64,000 bases of DNA from Hyphomicrobium methylovorum (GCF_013626205.1 NZ_QHJE01000001.1:930001-994000); one strand, 5' to 3'; positions 17,039 through 26,402 are shown, counted from the stretch's first letter. A program made the numbers and translations. Notes: a model not told the origin generated them from the letters alone.

Positions 17039-17956
17039 TCAGCCCAATGCCTTAACTTCTTCCTTCACACGAATGTCGGCGATGATCCGATCAAGGAGAA
17101 GTGTCGTGCGCCTGAACAGGTCCGAACCTTTGCGGTAATCGGCGCCAGCGTAGAAATCGCAGCGTCCGGCCTTGAACAGCTCCACGCACTTTGCATCGCT
17201 CTCGCCGGGTTCATGAACGGCGACCGCGTGGCCGCCGTTCTTCTTCAGCAAGGCCATGCTGGGCACGTCCGTATCTCCATCGCCGAAATAGATGAAATTC
17301 GAAAACGGGATCGGCCGTTTGCTTTCCGGCATGTGGGCATTGATGCTCTCGCCCAGATCCTCGATGCCTTTGTTGATGCGAAAGAGATATTGCGTCTTGC
17401 CGGTATCGGAGATGACGCGCTTCGGAAACGGAAGGTCGTAGGCTTCGAACCAGTACTCGCTCGCAAATACGTTGGAGAAATGCTTGTAGATTTTCGTGCC
17501 TTCGATGATTTCGACGAGGCCCGACGAAACGAGATAATGGCGAACTTCAATGCCCGCGCCGCCGGGGCGTTTGTGCACGTAGGCGTGCATCGCATCGAAC
17601 CAGCCTTCGACGCCGGGATAGAGTTCGACATGCTTTCCCTGCGCGACGAGGTCAGCGCGGTCGATGCGAACATCGAGCTGCTTCGCCTTCTTGTAGAGCA
17701 AATGCATGTAGGTAATCAGCGCGTCCGCGCGCTCGGCCTTGGACACCCGTGTGCACTCGGCCCAAAACTCTTTCGGCTCAATGCCGAGCTTTGGCAGGAA
17801 GGCATATTCCTGCATGGGCTTCGGCGAGAGCGTGCCATCGAAATCGTACACCAGAGCGATGACCTGCGGCGACGGCGAGGACTCCTTGCCTGCGCTTTGC
17901 GCGCGGCGACCGACAGGTGGCGCCTTCTTTCCGCGCTTGCTCGACCGTTCGACCAT
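17039..17956 (-). CDS. HAD-superfamily hydrolase (phosphoserine-phosphatase-like)
   Basis: The 305-residue cytoplasmic protein has a basic disordered N-terminus (residues 1-30). HAD motif I DFDGTLSP follows (38-45; Asp38 is the expected nucleophile). Motif II is near LVSSG, motif III is a lysine in the PFPKRVISDTGK region and motif IV is FGDGDTDVPSM. A helical cap between motifs I and II is consistent with a PSP-like subclass I enzyme. The substrate is unknown; small phosphometabolites are usual. GAGGCGGAG precedes the ATG. Confidence 0.82.
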   Translation of the reverse strand: MVERSSKRGKKAPPVGRRAQSAGKESSPSPQVIALVYDFDGTLSPKPMQEYAFLPKLGIEPKEFWAECTRVSKAERADALITYMHLLYKKAKQLDVRIDRADLVAQGKHVELYPGVEGWFDAMHAYVHKRPGGAGIEVRHYLVSSGLVEIIEGTKIYKHFSNVFASEYWFEAYDLPFPKRVISDTGKTQYLFRINKGIEDLGESINAHMPESKRPIPFSNFIYFGDGDTDVPSMALLKKNGGHAVAVHEPGESDAKCVELFKAGRCDFYAGADYRKGSDLFRRTTLLLDRIIADIRVKEEVKALG

Positions 17957-18027
17957 CTCCGCCTCTCCCTCGACTTGTAGGGCGGAGAAAAGCGCGATTC
18001 GCGGCTGGTGACAAAGCCGTGCAGGGC

Positions 18028-18927
18028 TTAGGCGTCAGGATCGGCGTAAATTTCTTCGCGCACCTGTGCGTAGCTCAGCACCGAGAACAGGACCGTGCCG
18101 CCGAACACGTTTCCGGCCAGGGTCGGCAGGAAAAATCCGAATATCGCCATGTCCCAGGTGATCTGGTGTTGAAGCAGCGCGTAGAGCATTTCGACGCTGC
18201 CCGCCACGATATGGGTGAAGCCGAACAGCGCAATCAGGTACGTCAATAACGTGATGACGATGAACTCAACGCCAGCGGTCGCGGAGAGTATCCAGACCAG
18301 CGCGGCGATCAGCCAGCCCGATCCGATGCCCCTGGCGAACATCTCTAACGGCGTATTGCGCATGACGTTGTCGACAATTTCCATCAGCGCGCGACCGACG
18401 TCTGGTGGAACGATGGGGAGCCACGCAAGCGCCAGCGCGAAGATGAGACAGCCCGTAAGATTGGCCGCGAGCACCAGTCCCCAAAGACGCAGCATTTTCA
18501 AAAACCAGAATAGCTGCTTGCGGGCGATGACAGGAAGAACAGCGGTCAGCACGTTTTCGGTGAAGAGCTGCTGATGTCCGAGGATGACGATGAGGAAGCC
18601 GACCGCGTAGCCGAGCTTCGCGACGAGCGTGCTCCACTCGGAAGCGGGAAGATGAGCCGCCAGTGCCGCTTCCGTCAGGAATGAAAACCCGATCGATATG
18701 CCGGCCGCGACGCCCGACCACCAGAGTGCGGACATAGGGCGGCGAAGTTCGATCTCGCCCTGAATGCGAATAATCTCGTAGACGACCGCCGGGCGATGAC
18801 GAACGGACTCGCGAACCTGCTGGCGTTCCTTGCGGGTAAGCCCGGTGCCCGGACGCTGATCGCCTTTCGGCGCATCCGCAGGAGCCGCCTTTCCGCCTTT
18901 GGTCTCGTCCGCGCCGGGCTTCGCCAT
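18028..18927 (-). CDS. formate/nitrite transporter (FNT) family channel, YfdC-like
   Basis: The 299-residue protein has a charged N-terminus of about 65 residues and then six membrane helices with the FNT pattern. ALWWSGVAAGISIGFSFLTEAAL and the broken-helix segment GHQQLFTENVLTAVLP are the key stretches, with LAGNVFGGTVLFSVLSY near the end. FNT proteins are pentameric channels for formate, nitrite, hydrosulfide or similar small anions. The long charged N-terminus and GHQQLFTEN favour the YfdC-type branch, whose substrate is unsettled. Its ATG lies 6 bases after the stop of the redoxin gene, so both form one transcript. Confidence 0.86.
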   Translation of the reverse strand: MAKPGADETKGGKAAPADAPKGDQRPGTGLTRKERQQVRESVRHRPAVVYEIIRIQGEIELRRPMSALWWSGVAAGISIGFSFLTEAALAAHLPASEWSTLVAKLGYAVGFLIVILGHQQLFTENVLTAVLPVIARKQLFWFLKMLRLWGLVLAANLTGCLIFALALAWLPIVPPDVGRALMEIVDNVMRNTPLEMFARGIGSGWLIAALVWILSATAGVEFIVITLLTYLIALFGFTHIVAGSVEMLYALLQHQITWDMAIFGFFLPTLAGNVFGGTVLFSVLSYAQVREEIYADPDA

Positions 18928-18933
18928 GTCAGC

Positions 18934-19590
18934 TCAGTGTTTGCAATCCGGACCGTGCACATGGCCCGGTTCACCGTGATCGTGTCCGTGGTCATGATGG
19001 TCGTGGCTGTGATCGTGTCCGCAGCCGCAATCGTCACCGTGTTCGTGCTGATGTTCTTGGGGGTCAATCAGCGCGGCCCCGAGCTTGCGCTCGATCGCAA
19101 TCGACATCTCGCGTGGGCTATCCTTGTCCTCGATCAGCAACGCCATGACCTCGGCGCCTATGCGAAGATCGTCGACCGCTCCGAGATAATGGCGACGAAG
19201 ACGACCCTGGCGGTCGAACAGCAAAATTGCGGGCGTACCCTGCAATTCATAGGCTTTCATCGTTTCGGGAAGCTTTTCGCCGTCAGCCTTGTCGAGCGCT
19301 ACGGGAATCGTGATGCCGTTCTCCTGGAGATAGGCTTCGATTTTTTCCGGTGTTTGCTCAGCGAATTTTTCGAAAGCCATATGCAGGCCGAAAACCGCAA
19401 CCTCGTCCTCGGCGAAGGCGCGGCGCAAGCGCATAGCTTGTGGCAGGCCATATTTCTGCGAGCCGGGGCATTCGAGTTGGCAGACCGTCACAAAGACGAC
19501 TTTGCCCTTCTCTTCTTTAAGCGTTCTCTTGCTGTCTGAGTTCAACCAGCGCGACGCAATGATTTCCGGGGGGCGTTCGGGATTGAACAT
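18934..19590 (-). CDS. redoxin-fold protein with monothiol CPGS site and His-rich C-terminal tail
   Basis: The 218-residue protein has a thioredoxin/peroxiredoxin-like fold: beta strand KVVFVTV, the cysteine site CQLECPGS (Cys37, Cys41), then GLPQAMRLRRAFAEDEVAVFGLHMAFE. YELQGTPAILLFDRQGRLRRHYLG with the cis-Pro is also present. Relatives known to me have CPGC at this site. Here the second Cys is Ser, while an extra Cys appears four residues earlier. The last 40 residues hold 14 His and 3 Cys (HDHSHDHHDHGHDH), typical of metal-binding tails of nickel, cobalt or zinc proteins. It is cytoplasmic (no signal peptide) and immediately precedes the FNT channel gene. GAGGAA lies before the ATG. Confidence 0.8.
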   Translation of the reverse strand: MFNPERPPEIIASRWLNSDSKRTLKEEKGKVVFVTVCQLECPGSQKYGLPQAMRLRRAFAEDEVAVFGLHMAFEKFAEQTPEKIEAYLQENGITIPVALDKADGEKLPETMKAYELQGTPAILLFDRQGRLRRHYLGAVDDLRIGAEVMALLIEDKDSPREMSIAIERKLGAALIDPQEHQHEHGDDCGCGHDHSHDHHDHGHDHGEPGHVHGPDCKH

Positions 19591-19646
19591 CGGCGATATT
19601 CCTCAGTTTTAAATACGTGCGCGCGCGTGTGGCGATCGCACCGAAC

Positions 19647-21389
19647 TCAATCGCAATCTCCGACCTTTTCAGGTCCCGCCGGAACAGGTGCAGTTTGGCA
19701 GGCCAACTGCTTCGGCACAACGCACGAGGCGCCAGCTCCGGTTCTATAGATGCGAAAATAAAGCGGACACCCGCGCATGACATTATAGGCTGAGACGCAG
19801 CCTACGGGCTCGGGCAGTGTTTTGTGCGCTTCGATTTGAGCCGCGGCGCGAACCTCATGATCCCATCGGTCTTCAACGACGGTGACGGCTGTACGCGGCC
19901 CTGCCAGAGCTTTGGCTATAGCTTCCGGGGTCTGGCGTTCCACATCCACGCCCAAGCCAAAGCGGGCGGACGGCTCACGGAAGCCAGCAACAACCAGCTC
20001 GTCGGCCGGACACGATGCTATCGCATGGGCGATTTCGCGAGAGGGCCAGATCTTTTCGATCGAAGGCAGAACTGCGCCGAGCAAGGTCACTGCGAAGAGC
20101 GCCAACGCGATGACACCGGTTACGGCCCAGCGCCGCAACGCGCCCTCGCGGCCTTGCTGACCGCTGAAAATGAAGAGCGACGCTACGAGTGCAATGGCGG
20201 CGGCCACTCCGGGGGCTGGCACTTCACCCGAAAAGCCATACACGCCGAAGAATACCGCGAGCGGAAGAACGCACAGAGCCGTTGGCCAGATGGAGAATAC
20301 GCTCCACTCCGGCCGTTTTCCGTCGCCATTTTCGTTGACGACAACGAGTGCAACTGCGAGCGCAAATGCCGGAAACATGGTTTGCACCATGTACGTTCCG
20401 GGCTTCGACGACAGTGCTTCGAGATAGATGAGATAACCTATCGGCCAAGCGAGAAGGAAGCGCGCGAGCTTCTGATCCCGGTCTGCCCAAAAGCGCTTCA
20501 GAGCGGTGCCAATCAGCGCAGTTCCGGGAAGAAAGCCGAGCATTGCGGCGAGAAGGAATGTGCCGGGAAATGCACGGAGCTTCATGTCCTGCGCGCCGCC
20601 CAATGCACCGAGAAACTCTCTCCAGCCCATTCCTGCGAACGGCGTGCCGTCTTGGTGCGCGCGAACGAGCAGCCACGGCGACGCAATCGCCAGCGCTATC
20701 GGCAGACCGACTAGAGGGCGCAGACGCTTCAGCCACGAAAGATCGCGGTCCATTGCGTAAAGAGCGAGGATTGTGACGATGACGATGATCGGCACGAGAA
20801 GCGCGTTTATCAGTACGCCCAGACCCAGCGCCGCCCAAAACAGAAGTGCAATCCGCCAGTCGTCATCCTTGGCGTAGAGCCGCGCAAGCGCGAGCATCGC
20901 GACGGTTGCGGGAAGTAACGATAGCCCTTCAGCAATGGCGAGTGTCGAAACCAGAACTGTCAGCGGCGCGACCGCGAAAAGCGCTGAGGCTATGAGCGCG
21001 GCTTCGTTGCCGACAAGGCCTCGTCCCAGCCAGAAGAGAGCCAGCACAGCGAGCGTAACGAATATCAGTGACGGCAGCCGGTAGACGACGATCTCACGCG
21101 CCTCGGCGTCGCCCGCCAGCCAGCGGCTTGCGCCCTGTGCCCAGAACGTGCCGATCGGGCGGTATTGATGGACGACAGAACCGTAACGGGGGTCGCTCCA
21201 GGCGCCGCGCTCCACCATGTCCCGCGTCGTTTCCGCGTAGACAGCTTCGGTCCGATCGACGGCCGGAAGGCGGACCACGCCGGGCAGATAGATGGCGAGA
21301 CAAAGCAACAGGAGCGCCAGAGACGCCAACGCCGGCCGTGACGCGAGCACGGCCCAACCCTCGAACAGCGAGCGGCGCCGCTCCACCAC
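19647..21389 (-). CDS. family 39 glycosyltransferase (ArnT/PMT-like membrane protein)
   Basis: The 580-residue protein has about 11-12 membrane helices. The large periplasmic loop after the first helix carries AVDRTEAVYAETTRDMVERGAW, YRPIGTFWAQ and GLVGNEAALIASALFAVAPL. These fit GT39 enzymes, which use a polyprenyl-phosphate sugar donor to modify lipid A or proteins at the outer face of the inner membrane. The C-terminal soluble part (VVAGFREPSARFGLG) is periplasmic. The GTG at 21389 is preferred because GGGGGA lies 5 bases upstream and because an in-frame ATG at 21476 would overlap divergent pyrE. The sugar and acceptor are unknown. Confidence 0.8.
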   Translation of the reverse strand: MVERRRSLFEGWAVLASRPALASLALLLLCLAIYLPGVVRLPAVDRTEAVYAETTRDMVERGAWSDPRYGSVVHQYRPIGTFWAQGASRWLAGDAEAREIVVYRLPSLIFVTLAVLALFWLGRGLVGNEAALIASALFAVAPLTVLVSTLAIAEGLSLLPATVAMLALARLYAKDDDWRIALLFWAALGLGVLINALLVPIIVIVTILALYAMDRDLSWLKRLRPLVGLPIALAIASPWLLVRAHQDGTPFAGMGWREFLGALGGAQDMKLRAFPGTFLLAAMLGFLPGTALIGTALKRFWADRDQKLARFLLAWPIGYLIYLEALSSKPGTYMVQTMFPAFALAVALVVVNENGDGKRPEWSVFSIWPTALCVLPLAVFFGVYGFSGEVPAPGVAAAIALVASLFIFSGQQGREGALRRWAVTGVIALALFAVTLLGAVLPSIEKIWPSREIAHAIASCPADELVVAGFREPSARFGLGVDVERQTPEAIAKALAGPRTAVTVVEDRWDHEVRAAAQIEAHKTLPEPVGCVSAYNVMRGCPLYFRIYRTGAGASCVVPKQLACQTAPVPAGPEKVGDCD

Positions 21390-21469
21390 TATAATCCCCC
21401 AACTTGACAGGTTTTTCGATCCGGTGTTTGCGCATCTGGGCAGGAAAACGCAAGAGGCACTAAAACCGC

Positions 21470-22048
21470 ATGGCACAAAATCCCTCAGAACGGAGCGCTG
21501 ACCGCTCTCGGCTGGTCGAAATCATCAACGCCCGGTCGTTCCAGGAGGGGCCGGCGATCAAGCTCGCGTCCGGCAAGACATCCACGTTTTACTTCAACAT
21601 GAAGCCCACAATGCTGGACAGCGAGGGCGCTTTCCTTATCGCCAGCCTCATTCTCGATCAGCTCGAGGGGGTCGACGCCGATCTCGTCGGCGGCCTCGAA
21701 ATGGGCGCCGTGCCGATTGCTTCGGCGGTTGCGGCGGTCGCGCACACCCGCAGGCGCAATCTGCCCGCCTTCTTCGTCCGCAAGCAGGCCAAAGAGCATG
21801 GAACCCGCGCGCTCGTCGAAGGCTTAGCCGAGGGCGACAGCATGGCCGGGAAAAAGGTCGTCGTCGTCGAGGACGTGACGACAACCGGTGGATCGGCGCT
21901 GAAAGCCGCTGAAGCGCTCAAGAGCGAGGGGGCGACAATCGTCCGCGTTATCACGGTTGTGGATCGTCTCGACGGTGCGGCCGAAACGTTCAAATCCGCT
22001 GGTCTCGATTTCGTGCCGCTTCTGACGCTGGCCGACTTCCGGAGTTGA
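21470..22048 (+). CDS. pyrE: orotate phosphoribosyltransferase
   Basis: PyrE makes orotidine 5'-phosphate from orotate and PRPP in pyrimidine synthesis. The 192-residue protein shows the PRPP-binding signature VVVVEDVTTTGGSALKAAEAL, an N-terminal SGKTSTFYFNMKPTM and LEMGAVPIASAVA. Catalytic lysines lie near FVRKQAKEHGT. The length is normal for the short bacterial type. The gene is divergent from the GT39 gene and precedes a dienelactone hydrolase by 89 bases, with which it may be co-transcribed. Confidence 0.95.
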   Translation: MAQNPSERSADRSRLVEIINARSFQEGPAIKLASGKTSTFYFNMKPTMLDSEGAFLIASLILDQLEGVDADLVGGLEMGAVPIASAVAAVAHTRRRNLPAFFVRKQAKEHGTRALVEGLAEGDSMAGKKVVVVEDVTTTGGSALKAAEALKSEGATIVRVITVVDRLDGAAETFKSAGLDFVPLLTLADFRS

Positions 22049-22137
22049 TCGCGGCCCGACGGCGTCCGTTATTGAACGGCTACGCTGCGGCGATTAAACA
22101 AGACGCTCGATACCGGCTTCAACTGCGAAGGCTTGAC

Positions 22138-22809
22138 ATGGGTACACGAATTCCGTTCACGCAGCCCGACGGAAAAACGGCGGAAGGCTATCTTGCGAGC
22201 GCTGGAAAGGCGAACGCGCCGGGTGTTGTCGTCATCCAGGAATGGTGGGGCCTTCAGGACCAAATCAAAGGTCTGTGCGACCGGTTTGCGCTTGCGGGAT
22301 ACGACGCGCTTGCTCCCGATCTCTACAGCGGCACCGTCATTCCCTACCACGATACGGAAGCTGCGGCGCGCGAGATGAATTCGCTGAACTTCCTCGAAGC
22401 GACAGATCAGGCTGTGCGCGGCGCTGCACAGTTTCTTCTGCGTGGCAGTTCGAAAGTTGCCATTGCGGGATTCTGCATGGGCGGGGCCGTCACCGTTATC
22501 GGAGCGTGTCGCGTACCTGAATTCTCGGCGGCCGTCACGTTCTACGGCATACCGCCGGAAGAGGCCGCAAAGCCCGCTGATGTCCGCGTTCCGCTACAAG
22601 GACACTTCGCCAATGATGATGATTTCGCGAGCCCCGAAAAGGTCGATGCGTTCGCAGCCGCGATGAAAGCGGCGGGGAAAAATTTCGACCTCTACCGCTA
22701 CGATGCGAGCCACGCATTCATGAACGAGCAGCGCACTGTCCATGACCGCGCTTCGGCGGAAGCCGCGTGGGGACGCGTGCGCACGTTTCTTTCACAGCAC
22801 ATTGGTTAG
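22138..22809 (+). CDS. dienelactone hydrolase family protein
   Basis: The 223-residue alpha/beta hydrolase has the dienelactone hydrolase catalytic set: Cys113 in GFCMGG, an Asp near 161-162 (FANDDDF) and His192 (DASHAFMN). A Glu close to position 35 (IQEWWGL) is typical of the family. Such enzymes open lactones or cleave esters. The physiological substrate is not clear, since no chlorocatechol or protocatechuate genes are near. The ATG at 22138 is supported by GAAGG upstream. A strong bidirectional terminator follows. Confidence 0.88.
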   Translation: MGTRIPFTQPDGKTAEGYLASAGKANAPGVVVIQEWWGLQDQIKGLCDRFALAGYDALAPDLYSGTVIPYHDTEAAAREMNSLNFLEATDQAVRGAAQFLLRGSSKVAIAGFCMGGAVTVIGACRVPEFSAAVTFYGIPPEEAAKPADVRVPLQGHFANDDDFASPEKVDAFAAAMKAAGKNFDLYRYDASHAFMNEQRTVHDRASAEAAWGRVRTFLSQHIG

Positions 22810-22842
22810 TGCGCTTTTCGCGTTTCGTTATCTGGAAAACAA

Positions 22843-22874
22843 AAATGGGGACGCCCGGTCAGGCGTCCCCATTT
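22843..22874. terminator. bidirectional intrinsic terminator
   Basis: AAATGGGGACGCC (22843-22855) pairs perfectly with GGCGTCCCCATTT (22862-22874) around a 6-base loop. T-rich flanks on both strands suit both the dienelactone hydrolase gene and the convergent TadG-like gene. Confidence 0.9.
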
Positions 22875-22894
22875 CGTTTGTTGGACAGTGATGC

Positions 22895-24370
22895 TTACTG
22901 CGAAAGATAGAGCGTCGAGATCTTCAGAGCGATGTCGCGGAAAGCGGCCTTCAGCGCGTCGCCTGTTGACGACTGATAGAAGTGCGACGCGTCGGTTGCA
23001 CAATTCGACAGCGTATCGATTGCTGTGGAGTTTCCGCCAAGCTGGAAACCGACCGTGTAGATCTCGATATTGTCGTTCTTCTTCATCTCTTTGCAGATTG
23101 CCTTGGCCTGCTCGGAAGACGACGTTGCATTCACACTTGAACCAGCGCCGGTTTCGGTTGTCGTGACGCCTTTGCTGTCGTGCTCGCTGTTGAATTCGCC
23201 GTCGGTCATCAGGATGGCGATTTTTTGCGTGTTCGCCGTTTTGTAAGCCGTAGGCTTGCTGATGGCTGGCATCTTGTCTGCCCAGTTCGGCGCCAGCATG
23301 TAATATGTCCATGCCGTACCGACGTGACCCGCCGTTGCGCCCTTTGCAGCCAGACTCGAGATACGGTTTTTCAATTCCGTTTTGTCGTTAGTCATCGGCA
23401 TGACGGTTGCTGTCGAGGCGACGACGCAGTTTCCATCATCGGTGAATTCGCGCAGGATGTAATTGCCGCTTGCCGGCTTTGCGTCCGTGTAGATCTTACC
23501 GGGGCGTTCCGCGACGCACGGGCTCGGCTTGTACGTGTAGTTCGTCGTTCTGTTATTTTTCTTCACCGAATAGACAACGTTCGATGGGGACGACGTCTGA
23601 GACTGTCCGGTTGCGAACTGGAAGAGATCCGCAGTCGGGCGGACGTCACCAGAGAACGGAACGATCGCCACGCGTGATTTGAACTTGCTCTGATCGGCCC
23701 AGACAACAATGTCGACCAGGTCTGCGGCGGCGGCCTTCATCGCATCGAGCTTCGTCGCCGATGCGCAAGGAGGCTGCGAGTCGCTTGGGGCGCGATCACA
23801 CATCGAGCCCGAGATATCGAGCATCATCGAGATTTCGAGGTTGAGTTCAGCGTTGCCGCCAACCGCGAGAACGGCCTTCGAATAGTCGGTCCCATCTGCA
23901 TGCAGGATCGGCAGCGACTTCGTACCGGCGAGGCCCATGAAGGGCGTCTTGACGGTGGCGTTGCCAATCGTGACGACGGCAGTCGCCTTATCGGCGATCT
24001 GGAAGTTGATCGTGTCGTTGTAGACACCGATGCGGTTCTGAACGGCCTGACTATAGTAGGCGTTGGCAACGGCAAGAGCAGCGTTCTGATCGCCGCCGTT
24101 GGTCTGGAGCGCGCGCGCGGCTGCAAGCACGGCCGCGTCCGTCGCTGCGATCGTCTGACTGCGTGCGTTGATAAAGCGACCGTAGTCGACCGCGAGCCCG
24201 ATCATCATGAAGATTGCGAGCGCCATCAGGCCGAACAGCATCGCGACGTCGCCGCGCGTGTCTTTGGAAAACCGCTGGAAGGGTCGCGCTGCTCGCCGAA
24301 GAGAAACCTTCACATAGAGAAAAGCGGAGCTCGGCTGCGCCGGCCGCCCAGAAGCACCACCGATTTCCAT
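22895..24370 (-). CDS. TadE/TadG-like pilus-associated protein with von Willebrand factor A domain
   Basis: The 491-residue protein has an N-terminal TadE-like region with one membrane helix (residues about 43-63: AMLFGLMALAIFMMIGLAVDYGR) and the flanking motif DTRGDVA. A von Willebrand A domain follows, with the metal-site motif DISGSM at 185-190 and ILMTDGEFN near the end. Such TadG-like proteins are exported and anchored by the N-terminal helix. No other tad, cpa or flp gene is present, so it is unlinked to a visible pilus operon. Several cysteines in the large extracellular part could form disulfides. GAGGAG precedes the ATG. Confidence 0.85.
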   Translation of the reverse strand: MEIGGASGRPAQPSSAFLYVKVSLRRAARPFQRFSKDTRGDVAMLFGLMALAIFMMIGLAVDYGRFINARSQTIAATDAAVLAAARALQTNGGDQNAALAVANAYYSQAVQNRIGVYNDTINFQIADKATAVVTIGNATVKTPFMGLAGTKSLPILHADGTDYSKAVLAVGGNAELNLEISMMLDISGSMCDRAPSDSQPPCASATKLDAMKAAAADLVDIVVWADQSKFKSRVAIVPFSGDVRPTADLFQFATGQSQTSSPSNVVYSVKKNNRTTNYTYKPSPCVAERPGKIYTDAKPASGNYILREFTDDGNCVVASTATVMPMTNDKTELKNRISSLAAKGATAGHVGTAWTYYMLAPNWADKMPAISKPTAYKTANTQKIAILMTDGEFNSEHDSKGVTTTETGAGSSVNATSSSEQAKAICKEMKKNDNIEIYTVGFQLGGNSTAIDTLSNCATDASHFYQSSTGDALKAAFRDIALKISTLYLSQ

Positions 24371-24769
24371 CTCGAGCTCCTCAGAGTTGTACTGAGGGGG
24401 ACAATAATACGAACGTGATTTAAGACGAATTAATACGATTATTGGTATTTTCGAACTATATTAACATCTTATCAACGGAATATACTGTGTTTTATCGAAC
24501 GAATTAGTATTTTGTTATCCATTAATATTTGATTAAACACATCCTATACACGCGCACCAGGCAGGGTACTTCAGAGCGCGTAAATGAACCATCTCCTCCG
24601 CAAAGACATAAAGAGTTGCTTATGTCTTGTTGCGTGGAGCGGCCCGGTTCGATATAGCATCCCCCGCAGGTCCCAAATTCTCGCTGGCATCAGCGATCGG
24701 CTCCCATCCGCCGGCGCTTGGCCTTCAGCCATTTAAACCGCGACATCCGCCGTCGCCCAAGGAGACTAT
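24371..24769. other. long divergent intergenic region, AT-rich
   Basis: The region holds an unusually AT-rich stretch (about 24390-24545) that probably carries the TadG-like promoter. Next to ahcY lies a palindrome (24603-24628) overlapping a possible -35 element TTGTTG (24627-24632), with a possible -10 GATATA at 24651-24656. I see no coding frame or tRNA. Confidence 0.5.
24603..24628. promoter_or_regulatory. 9-bp inverted repeat upstream of ahcY, possible operator
   Basis: AAGACATAA (24603-24611) and TTATGTCTT (24620-24628) pair exactly around an 8-base centre. The repeat touches the putative -35 box of ahcY. SahR-type ArsR repressors control ahcY in some proteobacteria; whether this repeat matches their site is not known to me. 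Confidence 0.5.
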
Positions 24770-26179
24770 ATGAGCGCGAAATTCTCCGACTACATCGTCA
24801 AGGACCTCAGCCTGGCCGATTGGGGCCGCAAGGAAATCGCCATTGCTGAGACGGAAATGCCCGGCCTGATGGCGACGCGCGCAGAATATGGCCCGTCAAA
24901 GCCGCTCAAGGGCGCGCGCATTGCCGGCTCGTTGCATATGACCATTCAGACGGCTGTGCTGATCGAAACGCTGGCCGAGCTCGGAGCGGACATCCGCTGG
25001 GTGTCGTGCAACATTTATTCGACGCAAGACCACGCTGCGGCTGCGATCGCCGCTGCCGGTATTCCGGTGTTTGCGTGGAAGGGCGAGACCCTCGTCGAAT
25101 ACTGGAACTACACACGCAAGCTGTTTGAGTGGGGTGACGGCGGCGTGCCGAACATGATCCTCGACGACGGCGGCGACGCAACGCTGTTCATCCATCTCGG
25201 TGTTCGCGCCGAGGGTGGCGACACAGCATTCCTCGATAAGGCGACCTCGGAAGAGGAAGAGGTTCTGTTCGCTCTCATCAAGACGACGCTGGCCGAGAAG
25301 CCCAAGGGCTGGTTCGGCACGGTCGCCAAGGCGATCAAGGGCGTGTCCGAGGAAACGACGACGGGCGTGCATCGCCTTTATGAGATGCAGAAGAGCGGCA
25401 CGCTGCTGTTCCCGGCGATCAACGTCAACGACAGCGTCACGAAATCGAAATTCGACAACCTGTACGGCTGCCGTGAAAGCCTCGTCGACGGCATTCGCCG
25501 CGGCACTGACGTCATGATGGCTGGCAAAGTCGCCATGGTTGCGGGCTTCGGTGACGTCGGCAAGGGTTCGGCCGCTTCGCTCAGGAACGCTGGCTGCCGT
25601 GTCATCGTCTCGGAAATCGATCCGATCTGCGCGCTGCAGGCGGCGATGGAAGGCTATGAAGTCGTGACGATGGAAGATGCCGCGCCACGCGCCGACATTT
25701 TCGTAACCGCGACGGGCAATAAGGACGTCATCCGGCTCGAAGATATGCGGGCGATGAAGGACCGCGCGATCGTCTGCAACATCGGCCACTTCGACAATGA
25801 AATTCAGGTCGCTGGCCTGAAGAACCTCAAGTGGACGAACATCAAGCCGCAGGTGGACGAGATCGAGTTTCCCGATGGCAAGCGGATCATTCTGCTTTCG
25901 GAAGGCCGCCTCGTGAACCTTGGCAACGCCATGGGACACCCCTCGTTTGTGATGTCGGCGTCCTTCACCAACCAGACGCTGGCGCAGATCGAGCTCTTCA
26001 CCAACGAAGGCAAGTACAAGAAGGAAGTCTACACGCTTCCGAAGCTTCTCGACGAAAAGGTGGCTCTGCTCCATCTCGAGAAGATCGGCGCCAAGCTGTC
26101 GAAGCTGCGGCCGGATCAGGCTTCGTACATCGGCGTCTCGCCGGAAGGCCCGTTCAAGTCGGAGCAGTATCGCTACTGA
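24770..26179 (+). CDS. ahcY: adenosylhomocysteinase (SAH hydrolase)
   Basis: AhcY is a cytoplasmic NAD-dependent homotetramer that cleaves S-adenosylhomocysteine to adenosine and homocysteine, clearing the product of SAM-dependent methylations. The 469-residue protein has the family segments [41 protein letters not shown] and the NAD-binding [10 protein letters not shown]. The C-terminal signature [18 protein letters not shown] and a final SEQYRY complete it. AAGGAG precedes the ATG at 24770. The gene is followed by a terminator and then by the DivL-like kinase. Confidence 0.97.
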   Translation: MSAKFSDYIVKDLSLADWGRKEIAIAETEMPGLMATRAEYGPSKPLKGARIAGSLHMTIQTAVLIETLAELGADIRWVSCNIYSTQDHAAAAIAAAGIPVFAWKGETLVEYWNYTRKLFEWGDGGVPNMILDDGGDATLFIHLGVRAEGGDTAFLDKATSEEEEVLFALIKTTLAEKPKGWFGTVAKAIKGVSEETTTGVHRLYEMQKSGTLLFPAINVNDSVTKSKFDNLYGCRESLVDGIRRGTDVMMAGKVAMVAGFGDVGKGSAASLRNAGCRVIVSEIDPICALQAAMEGYEVVTMEDAAPRADIFVTATGNKDVIRLEDMRAMKDRAIVCNIGHFDNEIQVAGLKNLKWTNIKPQVDEIEFPDGKRIILLSEGRLVNLGNAMGHPSFVMSASFTNQTLAQIELFTNEGKYKKEVYTLPKLLDEKVALLHLEKIGAKLSKLRPDQASYIGVSPEGPFKSEQYRY

Positions 26180-26226
26180 TTCGAAGCTCGGGCCGCGGAC
26201 AAGCGGCAAAATACGATCAAAACGGC

Positions 26227-26262
26227 GGCACTGGGGGAACACTCCGGTGCCGTTTCGTTTCT
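26227..26262 (+). terminator. intrinsic terminator after ahcY
   Basis: GGCACTGG (26227-26234) pairs with CCGGTGCC (26244-26251), with one T-G wobble, around a 9-base loop and is followed by GTTTCGTTTCT. Confidence 0.75.
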
Positions 26263-26402
26263 GGGAGGTTAGCGCGCTGGCGGGAGCACGGTGGCCGTCC
26301 CATACTCGCCGTTGATTCGGGGTGAACGGGGGCGATCACCAACCGGGCGTGCGTGCGCCCGGTGGCCGGCACCCGAATAACTTGCGGCTGCAACGGAATT
26401 TC

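Noticed and set aside
24546..24769. SAH or SAM riboswitch before ahcY
   Set aside because: The leader does not show the conserved pairing or loop sequences I know for SAH, SAM-II or SAM/SAH aptamers; only an operator-like repeat is visible.
24896..26242. 448-codon frame antisense to ahcY
   Set aside because: It mirrors ahcY, whose family signature is unmistakable; long antisense frames are common in GC-rich DNA.
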